Positions 15,888 to 24,957 of a DNA stretch of 64,000 nucleotides are shown here, in pieces. The notes beneath the pieces are model-generated. The model did no database searches, was not told the DNA's origin, and saw only the letters and a list, made by a program, of their open reading frames with translations. Origin of the DNA: Mucilaginibacter sp. 14171R-50 (GTDB lineage Bacteria > Bacteroidota > Bacteroidia > Sphingobacteriales > Sphingobacteriaceae). The stretch covers positions 1,240,001 to 1,304,000 of the forward strand of contig NZ_CP048115.1 in assembly GCF_010093045.1 (NCBI RefSeq). The letters are read 5' to 3'. The number at the start of each line of letters is the position of its first letter. Position 1 is the stretch's first letter. A program made the position numbers and the translations under genes.

Positions 15888-18800
15888 TTAAGCATCTGCG
15901 CTGTCAGCCGGGAAACTCAGGTAAAAAGTGGTGCCAATATCCATAGCGGTTTCAAACCATACCTTGCCATTGGCATTCTCAATTGAGTTTTTAACAAAGG
16001 CGAGCCCCAGGCCGGTGCCCGAACTTTTTGTGGTAAAATTGGGTTCAAATATCTTTTCGCGCATGCCCTCGGGGATGCCATTACCATTATCTTTAATGGT
16101 TAGTAAAATATTTTTATTAGTTATCAGGTAGTCGATATTAATTACGCAGTCTTTATCCTGTGGGGTTGCTTCTATGGCATTTTTGAGCAGATTGTTAAAG
16201 CATCGTAATAGCTGGTCGCGGTCGGCGCTGATAAAAAACGGCGCGCCGGCAGATCGAAACACTATTTTCACATTATCCATTTGTTTAAAAATGGTAACGG
16301 CCTGGCCAAGCACCTCAAAAATATCCATCCGCTCTATACGGGTATCGGGCATTTTGGCAAATGCTGAGAATTCAGAGGCGATGGACGACAGGCTTTCTAT
16401 CTGCTCAACAAACGATTTGCTGAAGCGTTCGAATTTCTGATCAAACTTCGGATCCTTATCCTTCCATGATTTATCAAGCAACTGTAAGCCCAATTTTAAA
16501 GGTGTAAGCGGGTTTTTAATCTCGTGGGCTACCTGTTTGGCCATCTCGCGCCATGCCGTCTCCCGCTCAGATTGCGCAAGTTTGTTGGCGCTGTTCTCCA
16601 GCGCGGCTATCATATTATTATATTCTTTTACAAGCGCGCCAATTTCATCATTACGTTCCCACTTAATAGGTTCGTTCTTTTTACCATAAATGGTTTTGCT
16701 TAGGTTGTACTGAATAAAGTTTAGCGGCGCGGTTATTTGCCGCGCTATGATCACCGCAAATAAGCCAATAGCGATAAACACCAGCGCATAAACATTTATC
16801 ATGATGTTCAATAACGACCCTATACGTTCGGTATAGTCGGCAGCATTGGCAAAGTACGGCAGCTGCAGGTAAGCAACGGTTTCGTGCTTTATATTGCGGA
16901 TGGGAGTGTATGCGGCTTTGTAGGTCAGCAACCCGATCTTTTCCTCGTTCAGCACTTCAGATTGTTGCAGGCCGTTTAACGACGCGAATGCCCGGCTGTT
17001 CATCTGCGGGCAAAGCAAGCCGTAGTCATAAATTTTTGGCTGCGTGGTAATAAGCACTTTCCCATTCAGATCATAAAGCGTAAGATCGGCCGAATAAGTA
17101 TTGGCCAGGTCATCAAACTGAACCTTGCTGTCTTCGGTAATGCCATTTATATAATTATTGATAGGTCCGGTCTCAAACGCCGCAGCTATCTGCATTATCT
17201 TCGATCGGATGATCTTATCCTGTTGGGCCTGGTATTGCGCGCTTATAGATACGAACGTAATTATACCAACTAAGATAAGGGTTATAACAACCGCAAATAT
17301 CATAGAAAACTGGATGCGTGTTTTATATAGTATCCTGTCGAAAGTAAACTTAAAGCTCCATTTAATGCGATCATTACTTACGTTAAATATCTTTACGCGT
17401 ATCCATATCGTTCTTATTAGCAGCACAAGGGCGTTAAATACCAGAAAGATCACAAAAAAGAAGGTCAGCGCCGTGATATTGGATAGCAGCGCGTTATTTT
17501 CCTGGCTTACAACTATAAGGTTACGCTCACTTGGTTTATACAATAAATGGCTATAAGTGGTAAACTTCTCGGCAAAGGCAGGTTTAGTACTTTTGGTGGT
17601 TTGAACGGTGTATTTTTTTAACTCGCCTTTAAATTCCTTATTTTTTATCCTGTAAACGTAGGTGCCGCTTTGCCCTATTAGGGTGTTATCTGTATAAAAA
17701 GCGAAGGAATAGTTTTTAAATTCGTCATTGGTGCCTTTTACTTCTTTATCTATCAGCAGATCGGGGAAGGTGCCGGCAGTAAGCAATGGTTTTGACTTAA
17801 GCTCGATAACTATGGTACCTAATTTCTTGGTACCATCTAATACCGGGAGTATAGCAAAGTAGTTTTGAAGACCAAAAGACTCGTTGGGGCGGTAAAAATA
17901 ATCTGAAACCTTGAAGGAGCTGTACACCACCATATCTTTAAATACCTCAAGCGAGTATTTCTTATCAACAGAGATAGGCTGATCGGCGTTATCGTATTCG
18001 TGTACCTCAAAATCGTATTTGGATAAATAGCGGTCAAAATAAAGTTTTTGCAACCGCGTTTCCAGGTAATCGGCTGTATGATCGGCGCTTTTATAATAAG
18101 AAATAAGTAACGGGTCGACAATTATTTGTTTCTCGATCTTCTTAAAAAGCAAATCGGCGGTAGCATCATCCGGCACCTCCAGTTTTTGTATTAGAACCTT
18201 TCGCAGCTCCTGTTCCTTAATAGTCTCGAAGTGGTTAAGTTTTATAGAAGCTATAACGGCGCATATAAACACAAGGCTTACAAACGAGGAAGCGGTGAGC
18301 TTACGGTCGTTATATAAAAATGAATAGCCCCTTATAATGACCAGTGCCATCCAAAGCAGGTAAAAGAAGCTAAATTCCCAGTAATAAGTTACAATGCCCG
18401 TAGTAATTATAATAGATGCAAGCAGGAGCAGCGCTTGCTGCGTTATAGGAATTGCAAGTTTAAAGCATATAGTAAGGGCTACCTCGGTTATTAGAAAGAA
18501 CATTAAAAAGCTAAAGCAAAGCATTAACACCCCTACAAGGCTAAAGCCCGAAAGGTTAAGCACGTTGTTTACGTCAAAACTGATCTTTGAATTAATAACC
18601 AGTCCGTAAAAAACCTGTAACAGGTTGGTCGAGGTAATTATGAGCGATAGCACACAAGCAGCAAATACCAGGTAGCTTACTATTTTGCCGGGCGATTTTA
18701 CAATAAGCTTATTACGGTAAGTGTAAACAAAGGCCACAAACCAACACATAACCAGTATGTTGGCGCAAAAATCGCCTAATGACCGGTATATGGGCGATGA

Positions 18801-19631
18801 AGCATATAATTGGGGACTGAATAATGATAGTTCCTGCGTAAAATACGGCCAGCCATAATGCAGGTTTACAAACCTGAATAGTACAATAAAACCGCCCAGC
18901 AGTAACAATGCCCAGTATATATGATCTTTATAGATAAGATAACGGGCAATGCTGTTTACCAACACAAATAGTGTTAATATGGCCAGCATCCAAAACCCTA
19001 TTACCAAATTAAAAAAACGATGGTTAACACCTTTAACCAGCTTTAACGAGAACAAGTAAACGTTGTTGACATCGTGCACAGCGTAAACGGGTTTATCCGT
19101 AAAATCGGCTATGGCTATATTGTCATCAACAGTAAGGTCTTTATGGAAAGTATTTTTCAGGTACTCGTTTACAAAAGGATAATTGTTTTTTACGGGTATA
19201 AAAAACACTACCGAAACATTTCCCTCGGTTTTCTTGATGGTTTCATAATAGCCGTTGGATTGTTTTATAAACGAGCAGCCTTCCTTTATTTTGGCTACGT
19301 TTTTTGGGATCACCTTTGCGCCACTCCAAAAGTCGAGCGCGGCATTTTTATAAACCACTATCCATATGGCTCTTTTAACAGTAAACTCATCAATGTACGA
19401 CAGCGCTTTGGAAGGGGTGTTACGCAGGTTTTTAATTTCGTTAAAAACCTTTTTGTTGCGGATAGCCGCATACACAACATTTTCTTTGCCGTGTAATTTT
19501 GTTTCTAACAGCTTTGATGTTTGGATAAGATTATTTGCAGGCGTGTAGGTACGTTCAACTACAATTGCTGTAAATGCCAAACTGGCAAATAATAATACCA
19601 GTAATACCCGTATTTTTCCCGCTGTGCTCAA
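15888..19631 (-). CDS. Very large NtrY-like sensor histidine kinase
   Basis: 1247 residues, roughly twice a normal sensor kinase. A first membrane helix (about 8-25) is followed by a periplasmic segment (to about 215). Then come a block of some eight membrane helices (about 216-475), a second large extracytoplasmic segment (to about 715), further helices and a third sensor loop (about 810-930). The cytoplasmic part has HAMP (ITAPLNFIQYNLSK...), HisKA with the phospho-acceptor H1036 in VAHEIKNPL, N box LLKNAIEA, G1 DNGNGIP and G2 GTGLGLAFVK. No response regulator is adjacent. The signal is unknown. It lies 65 bases downstream of fabD. Confidence 0.9.
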   Translation of the reverse strand: MSTAGKIRVLLVLLFASLAFTAIVVERTYTPANNLIQTSKLLETKLHGKENVVYAAIRNKKVFNEIKNLRNTPSKALSYIDEFTVKRAIWIVVYKNAALDFWSGAKVIPKNVAKIKEGCSFIKQSNGYYETIKKTEGNVSVVFFIPVKNNYPFVNEYLKNTFHKDLTVDDNIAIADFTDKPVYAVHDVNNVYLFSLKLVKGVNHRFFNLVIGFWMLAILTLFVLVNSIARYLIYKDHIYWALLLLGGFIVLFRFVNLHYGWPYFTQELSLFSPQLYASSPIYRSLGDFCANILVMCWFVAFVYTYRNKLIVKSPGKIVSYLVFAACVLSLIITSTNLLQVFYGLVINSKISFDVNNVLNLSGFSLVGVLMLCFSFLMFFLITEVALTICFKLAIPITQQALLLLASIIITTGIVTYYWEFSFFYLLWMALVIIRGYSFLYNDRKLTASSFVSLVFICAVIASIKLNHFETIKEQELRKVLIQKLEVPDDATADLLFKKIEKQIIVDPLLISYYKSADHTADYLETRLQKLYFDRYLSKYDFEVHEYDNADQPISVDKKYSLEVFKDMVVYSSFKVSDYFYRPNESFGLQNYFAILPVLDGTKKLGTIVIELKSKPLLTAGTFPDLLIDKEVKGTNDEFKNYSFAFYTDNTLIGQSGTYVYRIKNKEFKGELKKYTVQTTKSTKPAFAEKFTTYSHLLYKPSERNLIVVSQENNALLSNITALTFFFVIFLVFNALVLLIRTIWIRVKIFNVSNDRIKWSFKFTFDRILYKTRIQFSMIFAVVITLILVGIITFVSISAQYQAQQDKIIRSKIMQIAAAFETGPINNYINGITEDSKVQFDDLANTYSADLTLYDLNGKVLITTQPKIYDYGLLCPQMNSRAFASLNGLQQSEVLNEEKIGLLTYKAAYTPIRNIKHETVAYLQLPYFANAADYTERIGSLLNIMINVYALVFIAIGLFAVIIARQITAPLNFIQYNLSKTIYGKKNEPIKWERNDEIGALVKEYNNMIAALENSANKLAQSERETAWREMAKQVAHEIKNPLTPLKLGLQLLDKSWKDKDPKFDQKFERFSKSFVEQIESLSSIASEFSAFAKMPDTRIERMDIFEVLGQAVTIFKQMDNVKIVFRSAGAPFFISADRDQLLRCFNNLLKNAIEATPQDKDCVINIDYLITNKNILLTIKDNGNGIPEGMREKIFEPNFTTKSSGTGLGLAFVKNSIENANGKVWFETAMDIGTTFYLSFPADSADA

Positions 19632-19696
19632 TCTGTTAGATATATCTGATAGGTAAAAATTGAGCCACCCGGATACCCCGGATGGCTCTGTAATTA

Positions 19697-20578
19697 TTAA
19701 ACAACTGCGCTGGCTGTGGCTGCTTCCCGGTCAACCTTCTTAACCAGCCCTTGAAGTACTTTGCCCGGGCCTACTTCGGTAAATAATGTGGCGCCATCCC
19801 TAAGCATTTGTTCAATGGTTTGTGTCCAGCGCACTGGCCCGGTTAACTGCGCTATCAGGTTATGCTTTATTTGTTCGATATCGGTATGCGGTTTGGCGTC
19901 GATGTTTTGATACACGGGGCAAACCGGCACTGTAAAATTGGTATTAATAATTGCCGCTTCAAGCTCAACGCGGGCGGCCTCCATCAATGGTGAGTGAAAA
20001 GCGCCGCCTACATTTAGCTTTAAAGCGCGCTTAGCGCCGGCTTCGGTTGCCTTAATACAGGCCGCGTCAATACCCGCAACAGAGCCGGATATCACCAACT
20101 GCCCCGGGCAGTTATAATTGGCTGGCACCACTACATCAGTTAAGCGCTCGCAAATATCTTCAACGGTAAAATCATCAAGGCCTAAGATAGCGGCCATGGT
20201 GCCGGGTTGTATATCGCAGGCTTTTTGCATGGCATTGGCACGGGCGGCAACCAGGCGTAATCCATCTTCAAAAGATAAAGCGCCGCTTGCTACCAGGGCC
20301 GAAAACTCGCCTAACGAGTGGCCGGCTACCATTTCGGGCGCAAAGTCGTCGCCCAAAACCCTGGCCAAAATTACCGAGTGTAAAAATATAGCGGGCTGGG
20401 TTACATTGGTTTGTTTCAGGTCGTCTTCGGTACCGTTAAACATTATATCGGTAATACTAAAGCCCAATATATTGTTAGCCTGTTCAAATAACGAGCGTGC
20501 CTGTTCGCTTTGTTCGTAAAGGTCTTTACCCATCCCCGGGAATTGGGCACCCTGCCCTGGAAAAATGTATGCTTTCAT
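19697..20578 (-). CDS. fabD: Malonyl-CoA:ACP transacylase
   Basis: Moves malonyl from CoA to acyl carrier protein for fatty acid synthesis. 293 residues, the usual size. Motifs are FPGQGAQFPGMG at the N-terminus, the nucleophile S88 in GHSLGE, and the catalytic His H195 in GGAFHSPLM, with GPGKVL near the C-terminus. The gene stands between folE upstream and the large kinase downstream rather than among other fab genes. Confidence 0.96.
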   Translation of the reverse strand: MKAYIFPGQGAQFPGMGKDLYEQSEQARSLFEQANNILGFSITDIMFNGTEDDLKQTNVTQPAIFLHSVILARVLGDDFAPEMVAGHSLGEFSALVASGALSFEDGLRLVAARANAMQKACDIQPGTMAAILGLDDFTVEDICERLTDVVVPANYNCPGQLVISGSVAGIDAACIKATEAGAKRALKLNVGGAFHSPLMEAARVELEAAIINTNFTVPVCPVYQNIDAKPHTDIEQIKHNLIAQLTGPVRWTQTIEQMLRDGATLFTEVGPGKVLQGLVKKVDREAATASAVV

Positions 20579-20660
20579 TGTTAGTGATTTGAAGTTAGTT
20601 TTTAGCGATCAGTCAAAGCCGCAATCAGATCACGGCTCTCCAACATTAATCACTTAAAAC

Positions 20661-21299
20661 TCAACTAAGCTTAGATGAAATTAAGTTTAAAAACTCTGTT
20701 CTGGTTTTTTCTTTTAAAAACTCGCCCGTAAACGCCGATGTGGTAGTTGCCGAGTTTTGTTTTTGCACACCGCGCATGCTCATGCACAAGTGCCTGCACT
20801 CAATTACCACGCCAACACCCAATGGGTTAAGTGTTTCTTGTATGCAATCGCGTATCTCGTTGGTTAAACGCTCCTGAACCTGAAGCCTTCGGGCAAAAAC
20901 GTCAACTATCCGTGGTATTTTACTTAACCCTACTACGTAGCCATTTGGGATATAGGCGATATGCGCCTTGCCGAAAAAAGGCAGCATGTGGTGCTCGCAC
21001 ATAGAGTACACCTCAATATCCTTTACGATCACCATTTGGCTGTACTCTTCCTTAAACATCGCCGAGTTCAGGATCTCTTTTGCATCCAGGTCGTACCCGT
21101 GGGTAAGGTAAAGCATGGCTTTCGCAATACGCTCGGGTGTTTTAAGTAATCCTTCACGATCGGGGTTTTCACCAATCTGTTTTAATACATCAAGATAACT
21201 GGCAGACAGGTTTTGAATAAGCTCGGGGTTGTACCGGTCAATTTTTTGGTACCCGTTTATACCTTCGTCCCGGTCAGGAATATTTTGGTCGTCAATCAT
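20661..21299 (-). CDS. folE: GTP cyclohydrolase I (FolE type)
   Basis: Converts GTP to dihydroneopterin triphosphate, the entry to folate, tetrahydropterin and queuosine. 212 residues. Zinc ligands are C101 and H104 in [12 protein letters not shown] and C172 in [11 protein letters not shown]. The C-terminal [12 protein letters not shown] is typical. The N-terminal 30 residues are family-variable. It starts 9 bases after the QueD-like gene, so the two are probably one operon. Confidence 0.96.
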   Translation of the reverse strand: MIDDQNIPDRDEGINGYQKIDRYNPELIQNLSASYLDVLKQIGENPDREGLLKTPERIAKAMLYLTHGYDLDAKEILNSAMFKEEYSQMVIVKDIEVYSMCEHHMLPFFGKAHIAYIPNGYVVGLSKIPRIVDVFARRLQVQERLTNEIRDCIQETLNPLGVGVVIECRHLCMSMRGVQKQNSATTTSAFTGEFLKEKTRTEFLNLISSKLS

Positions 21300-21308
21300 A
21301 GTTTAGGG

Positions 21309-21728
21309 TTATCCGCCAAAGTATTCGGCCGAGTTATTTTCTGTTTCGTACAATCGTACCGAGTGTAAAAATACACCGGGATAGGCTTCGATAGGACCTT
21401 TCAGCTGGTTAAATATGCCAATGCACAGCAACTCGGTAGATGCCATTATACCTGCCATAAACTCTACATCCAAGTTGATGTTTTTATGATCGAGTTTTTC
21501 TATGACGTACTCGTGTATAATGGTTTTAAGTTCTTTCAGGTCTATCAAATAGCCGGTAGCATGGGTAACCTCGCCCTTTACGGTTACAAACAAATTGTAG
21601 TTGTGCCCATGCCAGTTGGGATTGGCGCATTTGCCAAAAACTTCCTGGTTTTTCTCTGCGCTCCATTCCTCGCGGTACATGCGGTGTGCTGCGTTAAAAT
21701 GTTCTTTGCGCGTAATATGTATCATCAT
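21309..21728 (-). CDS. queD: 6-carboxytetrahydropterin synthase / 6-pyruvoyl-tetrahydropterin synthase family
   Basis: Acts on dihydroneopterin triphosphate, the FolE product. The zinc His triad is H15, H40 and H42 (FNAAHRM and WHGHNYN), with a Cys (C34, GKCANPNW) at the catalytic region and an Asp-His in EKLDHKNINLD. The start is taken as the ATG at 21728, giving about 139 residues. A longer frame to 21758 would overlap the promoter box TATATTTG (21743-21750, minus). QueD (queuosine) is the likelier role in bacteria, but biopterin-type activity is not excluded. Confidence 0.88.
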   Translation of the reverse strand: MMIHITRKEHFNAAHRMYREEWSAEKNQEVFGKCANPNWHGHNYNLFVTVKGEVTHATGYLIDLKELKTIIHEYVIEKLDHKNINLDVEFMAGIMASTELLCIGIFNQLKGPIEAYPGVFLHSVRLYETENNSAEYFGG

Positions 21729-21742
21729 AACATTTAATGGTG

Positions 21743-21750
21743 CAAATATA
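21743..21750 (-). promoter_or_regulatory. TAnnTTTG box of the queD-folE transcript
   Basis: TATATTTG on the minus strand. Transcription would begin near 21738, about 10 bases before the chosen queD start. Its position argues against the longer upstream start for queD. Confidence 0.55.
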
Positions 21751-21802
21751 CAAAACAAAAACAGGCGAGTTGTTTTATCTTAGCTGTCAAAAAACACAAA
21801 GA

Positions 21803-22510
21803 ATGAAAGTTTTATTTGTTGCAGCTACCGGTATGGAGGTGGGGCGGTTTGTTTTGGATTTTGGGTTTCGTGTTATGGACGCAGAAAAGAAAAACGTATA
21901 TACTATCCCCGATCAAAAAAACTCGGCCGGCAATACGTTGCTTATAACAGGTGTGGGTATGGTAGCAACCGCGTATTCACTGGGGAAAGAACTTGCTGCA
22001 AACCAATACGACCTGGCCATTAATTTTGGTATAGCGGGAAGTTTTGACCGCAGCATTGAACTGGGCGACGTGGTAGAGGTTGTTCACGATAACCTGTCGG
22101 AACTTGGTGCAGAAGACAATGATTCTTTTTTACCCGTAAGTGTACTGGGCCTTGGCGAAAGCGAATTTAGGGCTACCCAAACAATAGCTAATATCTTTAA
22201 AGGCTCAAAAACATCTCCGTTGTTAAAGAACCTGAAGCAGGTAAGTTCTATCACCGTAAACACTGTGCACGGCGAACCCGATTCTATCGCAAAAGTTCAA
22301 AAAAGATTAAACCCCCAGTTGGAAAGCATGGAAGGGGCAGCTTTTTTTTACGTATGCCAGCATGCGGGTATCCCGTGTGTGCAGATCAGGGCCGTGTCAA
22401 ATTATGTTGAAAAGCGGGATAAAGACAATTGGAAGATAGGCCTTGCCGTTAAAAATCTGAACGCTTTTATGGTAGAACTGCTAAACGGTTTGCAAGTGTT
22501 ACAACCGTAA
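21803..22510 (+). CDS. mqnB: Futalosine hydrolase
   Basis: Removes hypoxanthine from futalosine (or adenine from the 6-amino form) in the alternative menaquinone pathway. From the ATG at 21803 it is 235 residues beginning MKVLFVAATGMEV. Nucleoside-phosphorylase-like motifs are GVGMVATAYSLGK, NFGIAGSFDRS, VNTVHGEPDSI and ESMEGAAFFYVC. Neighbouring mqnD makes MqnB more likely than a general nucleosidase. It is 41 bases before mqnD and divergent from queD. Confidence 0.92.
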   Translation: MKVLFVAATGMEVGRFVLDFGFRVMDAEKKNVYTIPDQKNSAGNTLLITGVGMVATAYSLGKELAANQYDLAINFGIAGSFDRSIELGDVVEVVHDNLSELGAEDNDSFLPVSVLGLGESEFRATQTIANIFKGSKTSPLLKNLKQVSSITVNTVHGEPDSIAKVQKRLNPQLESMEGAAFFYVCQHAGIPCVQIRAVSNYVEKRDKDNWKIGLAVKNLNAFMVELLNGLQVLQP

Positions 22511-22551
22511 ACCGTCCGTAATCATTGTAAGCATTACACTATTTACAACAA

Positions 22552-23421
22552 ATGAAATTAACTATTGGCTTTTCGCCCTGCCCCAACGATACCTTTATAT
22601 TCGACGCGCTGATACACCACAAGATGGATACCGAAGGGCTTGACTTTGAGGTGTTTTATGACGATGTGGAAACCCTTAACCAGAAAGCGTTTCGCGGCGA
22701 GCTGGATATCACCAAGCTAAGCTATCATGCCTTTGCCTACGCGGCAGATAAATATGTTTTGCTGGACGCGGGCAGCGCGCTGGGTTTTGGCGTTGGCCCT
22801 TTGTTGATTTCAGATCTGGAAATCTCGGTTTCGGATTTAGAGAAGGGGCAGATCATAAATCGTAAATCTGAAATCGTAGATCCTTTGATTGCTATACCCG
22901 GCAAATACACCACAGCAAATTTCTTATTGAGCCTGGCGTTTCCAAAGGCTGCCAACAAACAGGAACTTGTTTTCTCGGATATTGAGAACGCGGTTTTGGA
23001 TGGCGGGGCTGATATAGGCCTTATCATCCACGAAAACCGCTTTACCTACCAGGATAAAGGCCTTCGTAAAATCATCGACCTGGGCGACTACTGGGAAAAA
23101 CGTACCGGTTGCGCCATTCCGCTTGGTGGTATTGTAGCCAACCGCAATTTACCTTTAGATATTCAGCATAAAATAAACCGTGTTATCAAACGCTCGGTAG
23201 AATTTGCTTTTGCCAACCCAAAGTCAGGGCTGGAGTACATCCGCTCGCATGCGCAGGAGATGAGCGAGGAAGTAATGTACAAGCATATCGACCTGTATGT
23301 AAATAAGTTTTCGATCGATCTGGGTGCGGAAGGCAAAAAGGCGGTAAAGCTGCTGTTTGATACCGCATTGGAAAAAGGCATTATCCCCAATGTAAGCGAA
23401 AGTTTGTTTTTGAACCCCTAA
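22552..23421 (+). CDS. mqnD: 1,4-dihydroxy-6-naphthoate synthase, with an in-frame repeat insertion
   Basis: Converts cyclic dehypoxanthinyl futalosine to 1,4-dihydroxy-6-naphthoate in menaquinone synthesis. 289 residues with a periplasmic-binding-protein fold. Recognised by FSPCPNDTFIFDAL, DVETLNQKAFRGELDITKLSYHA, GFGVGPLL and IAIPGKYTTANFLL. Between GPLL (residue 84) and IAIPG (113) there is a longer linker than I expect in the family, by roughly a dozen residues. It coincides with a palindromic repeat in the DNA (22805-22882). Catalysis is probably kept, since the flanking motifs are intact. Confidence 0.93.
   Translation: MKLTIGFSPCPNDTFIFDALIHHKMDTEGLDFEVFYDDVETLNQKAFRGELDITKLSYHAFAYAADKYVLLDAGSALGFGVGPLLISDLEISVSDLEKGQIINRKSEIVDPLIAIPGKYTTANFLLSLAFPKAANKQELVFSDIENAVLDGGADIGLIIHENRFTYQDKGLRKIIDLGDYWEKRTGCAIPLGGIVANRNLPLDIQHKINRVIKRSVEFAFANPKSGLEYIRSHAQEMSEEVMYKHIDLYVNKFSIDLGAEGKKAVKLLFDTALEKGIIPNVSESLFLNP
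22805..22882. repeat. Palindromic repeat inserted inside mqnD
   Basis: GATTTCAGAT (22806-22815) and its exact complement ATCTGAAATC (22866-22875) bracket a stretch of AAATC and GATTT words (TCGGATTTAG, CATAAATCGTAAATCTG). The segment resembles non-coding AATC-type repeats seen elsewhere in the window (53445-53560, 29511-29545). Here it is translated, as residues 86-111 of MqnD. Confidence 0.6.
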
Positions 23422-23456
23422 CCGAAACAGCAGGAGGGGGTAAATTTTAAGCGGAA

Positions 23457-23483
23457 GTGTTCACGTTCGGCGCACGTGAACAC
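23457..23483. terminator. Hairpin after mqnD (possible transcript end)
   Basis: GTGTTCACG pairs perfectly with CGTGAACAC across a nine-base loop, 36 bases after the mqnD stop. There is no T run, so termination strength is doubtful. Confidence 0.35.
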
Positions 23484-23626
23484 CGTGAACATTCATGAAC
23501 GCCTGATAATCAGCATTTTAATATTTCAGGTACTGACAAACCACTGCCACCATTTATTTGGGCTTTAATACTATGCAGCTTGTTGCTTATGATGGCGAAT
23601 GGCCTTATCAATCCTTCCAACAAATT

Positions 23627-23656
23627 TGTCATCCTTCGCTATCGCTCAGCATGACA
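23627..23656. repeat. Short TGTCAT...ATGACA repeat fragment
   Basis: TGTCATCCTTCGCTATCGCTCAGCATGACA is a compact inverted sequence at the 3' end of the TlpA-like gene. It resembles the end of a longer interspersed repeat of the type at 54945-55030. Confidence 0.5.
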
Positions 23657-23667
23657 GGTAGTTGTAT

Positions 23668-24900
23668 CTACCTTTCCGCCAGCAGGTCATCCGTCAGCTT
23701 TTCAAACTCGCTGATAAAAGCGGTGTAATGTTCACCTGTGCCCGGGCCGCTAAATCCGGTGTGTATTTTTCGTACATCGCCCTTTTTATCGATAATGATG
23801 GTGGTGGGGAAGCCTACTACTTTGGTTAGTGCCGGCAGGCTTTTGGCAGTTTCTTCCTTGTTGCTGGTGTAGCCCGTTATCAACAGGGGGTAGGGGATAT
23901 CAAAACGGTTTTTTAACTGCGCCAGCGTACGCTGTGATCTGGCGAAATCATTGGTGCGCTCATAAGCCAGGCCAATAACCTCTACGCCCTTAGGCCGGTA
24001 CTTTTTGTAGTAATTAACCATATAGGCGGTTTCGTCCATGCAATTTGGGCACCACGACCCCATGATCTGAACAATCACTACTTTATTTTTAAAACGGTCA
24101 TCGCTTAACGAAACCTGCTTGCCGTTAATATCTTTAAAGCTGAAAGCCAATTTTTTATAACCGGGTTTTAATGCGGATAGCGAATACGCATCCGGCAGCT
24201 TAGCGTTCTCGTCCCTTACGGCGGCCCAAACGTCTGTACCGGTCAGGCCCGAAAAAAACTTACCATCGGTTAAGGTATTGTTATCGCTGATCTTAGCAGT
24301 AAAAAGGAAGGCGTGCCCGCCATCAAAGCACGACAGGTACAAGCTATCGCCGGATACCGTGCCATCTAAAAATCGGTAATCGCCGGTGGTGGTCAGGAAC
24401 GTACCGGTAACCCTTTGCCCAGCCTGTTTAAATTCGCCAACGGTAGTGTCGCGCCCGGTGGAATCACCAATAATTGCCGACCAGCGACCGCTAACATTAT
24501 AATTTGTTTTGGCAGGTGTTTCAAAAAAGCGCCATGGCGTACCGGCCGTCGCGGTAAAGTTCATGAGTACGTCACGGTCGCCCAAATGCTTTATATAGTG
24601 CCCCGTTAGCCTATCGCCATCTTGTTTCAACCTGAATTCGGAATCAAACAATGGCATCTGTATAAACATAGAATCTCCCCGGGCTGATAGGCTGGTTACT
24701 TTGAAATGCTCTGTATTATTGATGATGGCCAGTTCTTGTTTGCCGGCTGTGTTGCTTACCTCAAAATTAAAAGGTATCTGGTGCGCACTTGCAGTTATTA
24801 ATGCACCCCGCCAAATACCAGGTTTAAGTTTAGTTTGGGCTGCTGTTATATGCGTAAGCGCGGTAACCAGTACCGCGCTGAATAATATCCTTTTTATCAT
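23668..24900 (-). CDS. TlpA-family thioredoxin-like protein, exported
   Basis: 410 residues with a signal peptide (MIKRILFSAVLVTALTHITAAQ). Residues about 25-250 form a beta-rich N-terminal region with DUF4369-like character. Residues about 260-400 are a thioredoxin fold with the redox motif WCPNC in IMGSWCPNCMDE and the cis-Pro region VGFPTTIIIDKKG. It probably reduces periplasmic disulfides, as in cytochrome c maturation or oxidative-stress repair. TATTTTTG on the minus strand (24903-24910) is 2 bases from the ATG, so the transcript may be leaderless. Confidence 0.88.
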   Translation of the reverse strand: MIKRILFSAVLVTALTHITAAQTKLKPGIWRGALITASAHQIPFNFEVSNTAGKQELAIINNTEHFKVTSLSARGDSMFIQMPLFDSEFRLKQDGDRLTGHYIKHLGDRDVLMNFTATAGTPWRFFETPAKTNYNVSGRWSAIIGDSTGRDTTVGEFKQAGQRVTGTFLTTTGDYRFLDGTVSGDSLYLSCFDGGHAFLFTAKISDNNTLTDGKFFSGLTGTDVWAAVRDENAKLPDAYSLSALKPGYKKLAFSFKDINGKQVSLSDDRFKNKVVIVQIMGSWCPNCMDETAYMVNYYKKYRPKGVEVIGLAYERTNDFARSQRTLAQLKNRFDIPYPLLITGYTSNKEETAKSLPALTKVVGFPTTIIIDKKGDVRKIHTGFSGPGTGEHYTAFISEFEKLTDDLLAER

Positions 24901-24902
24901 AG

Positions 24903-24910
24903 CAAAAATA
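24903..24910 (-). promoter_or_regulatory. TAnnTTTG box abutting the TlpA-like start codon
   Basis: TATTTTTG on the minus strand, followed by CT and then the ATG at 24900. The predicted start of transcription is at the start codon itself. A TTTG lies about 24 bases upstream of the box, slightly beyond the usual spacing. Confidence 0.5.
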
Positions 24911-24957
24911 GTCTACTAACTTTATATACTTTTTCAAAAGTAGCAAAAGCCGCACAA

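Noticed and set aside
21729..21758. Longer queD start at 21758
   Set aside because: The extension crosses the TATATTTG box at 21743-21750 and adds residues not typical of the family. The ATG at 21728 fits better.
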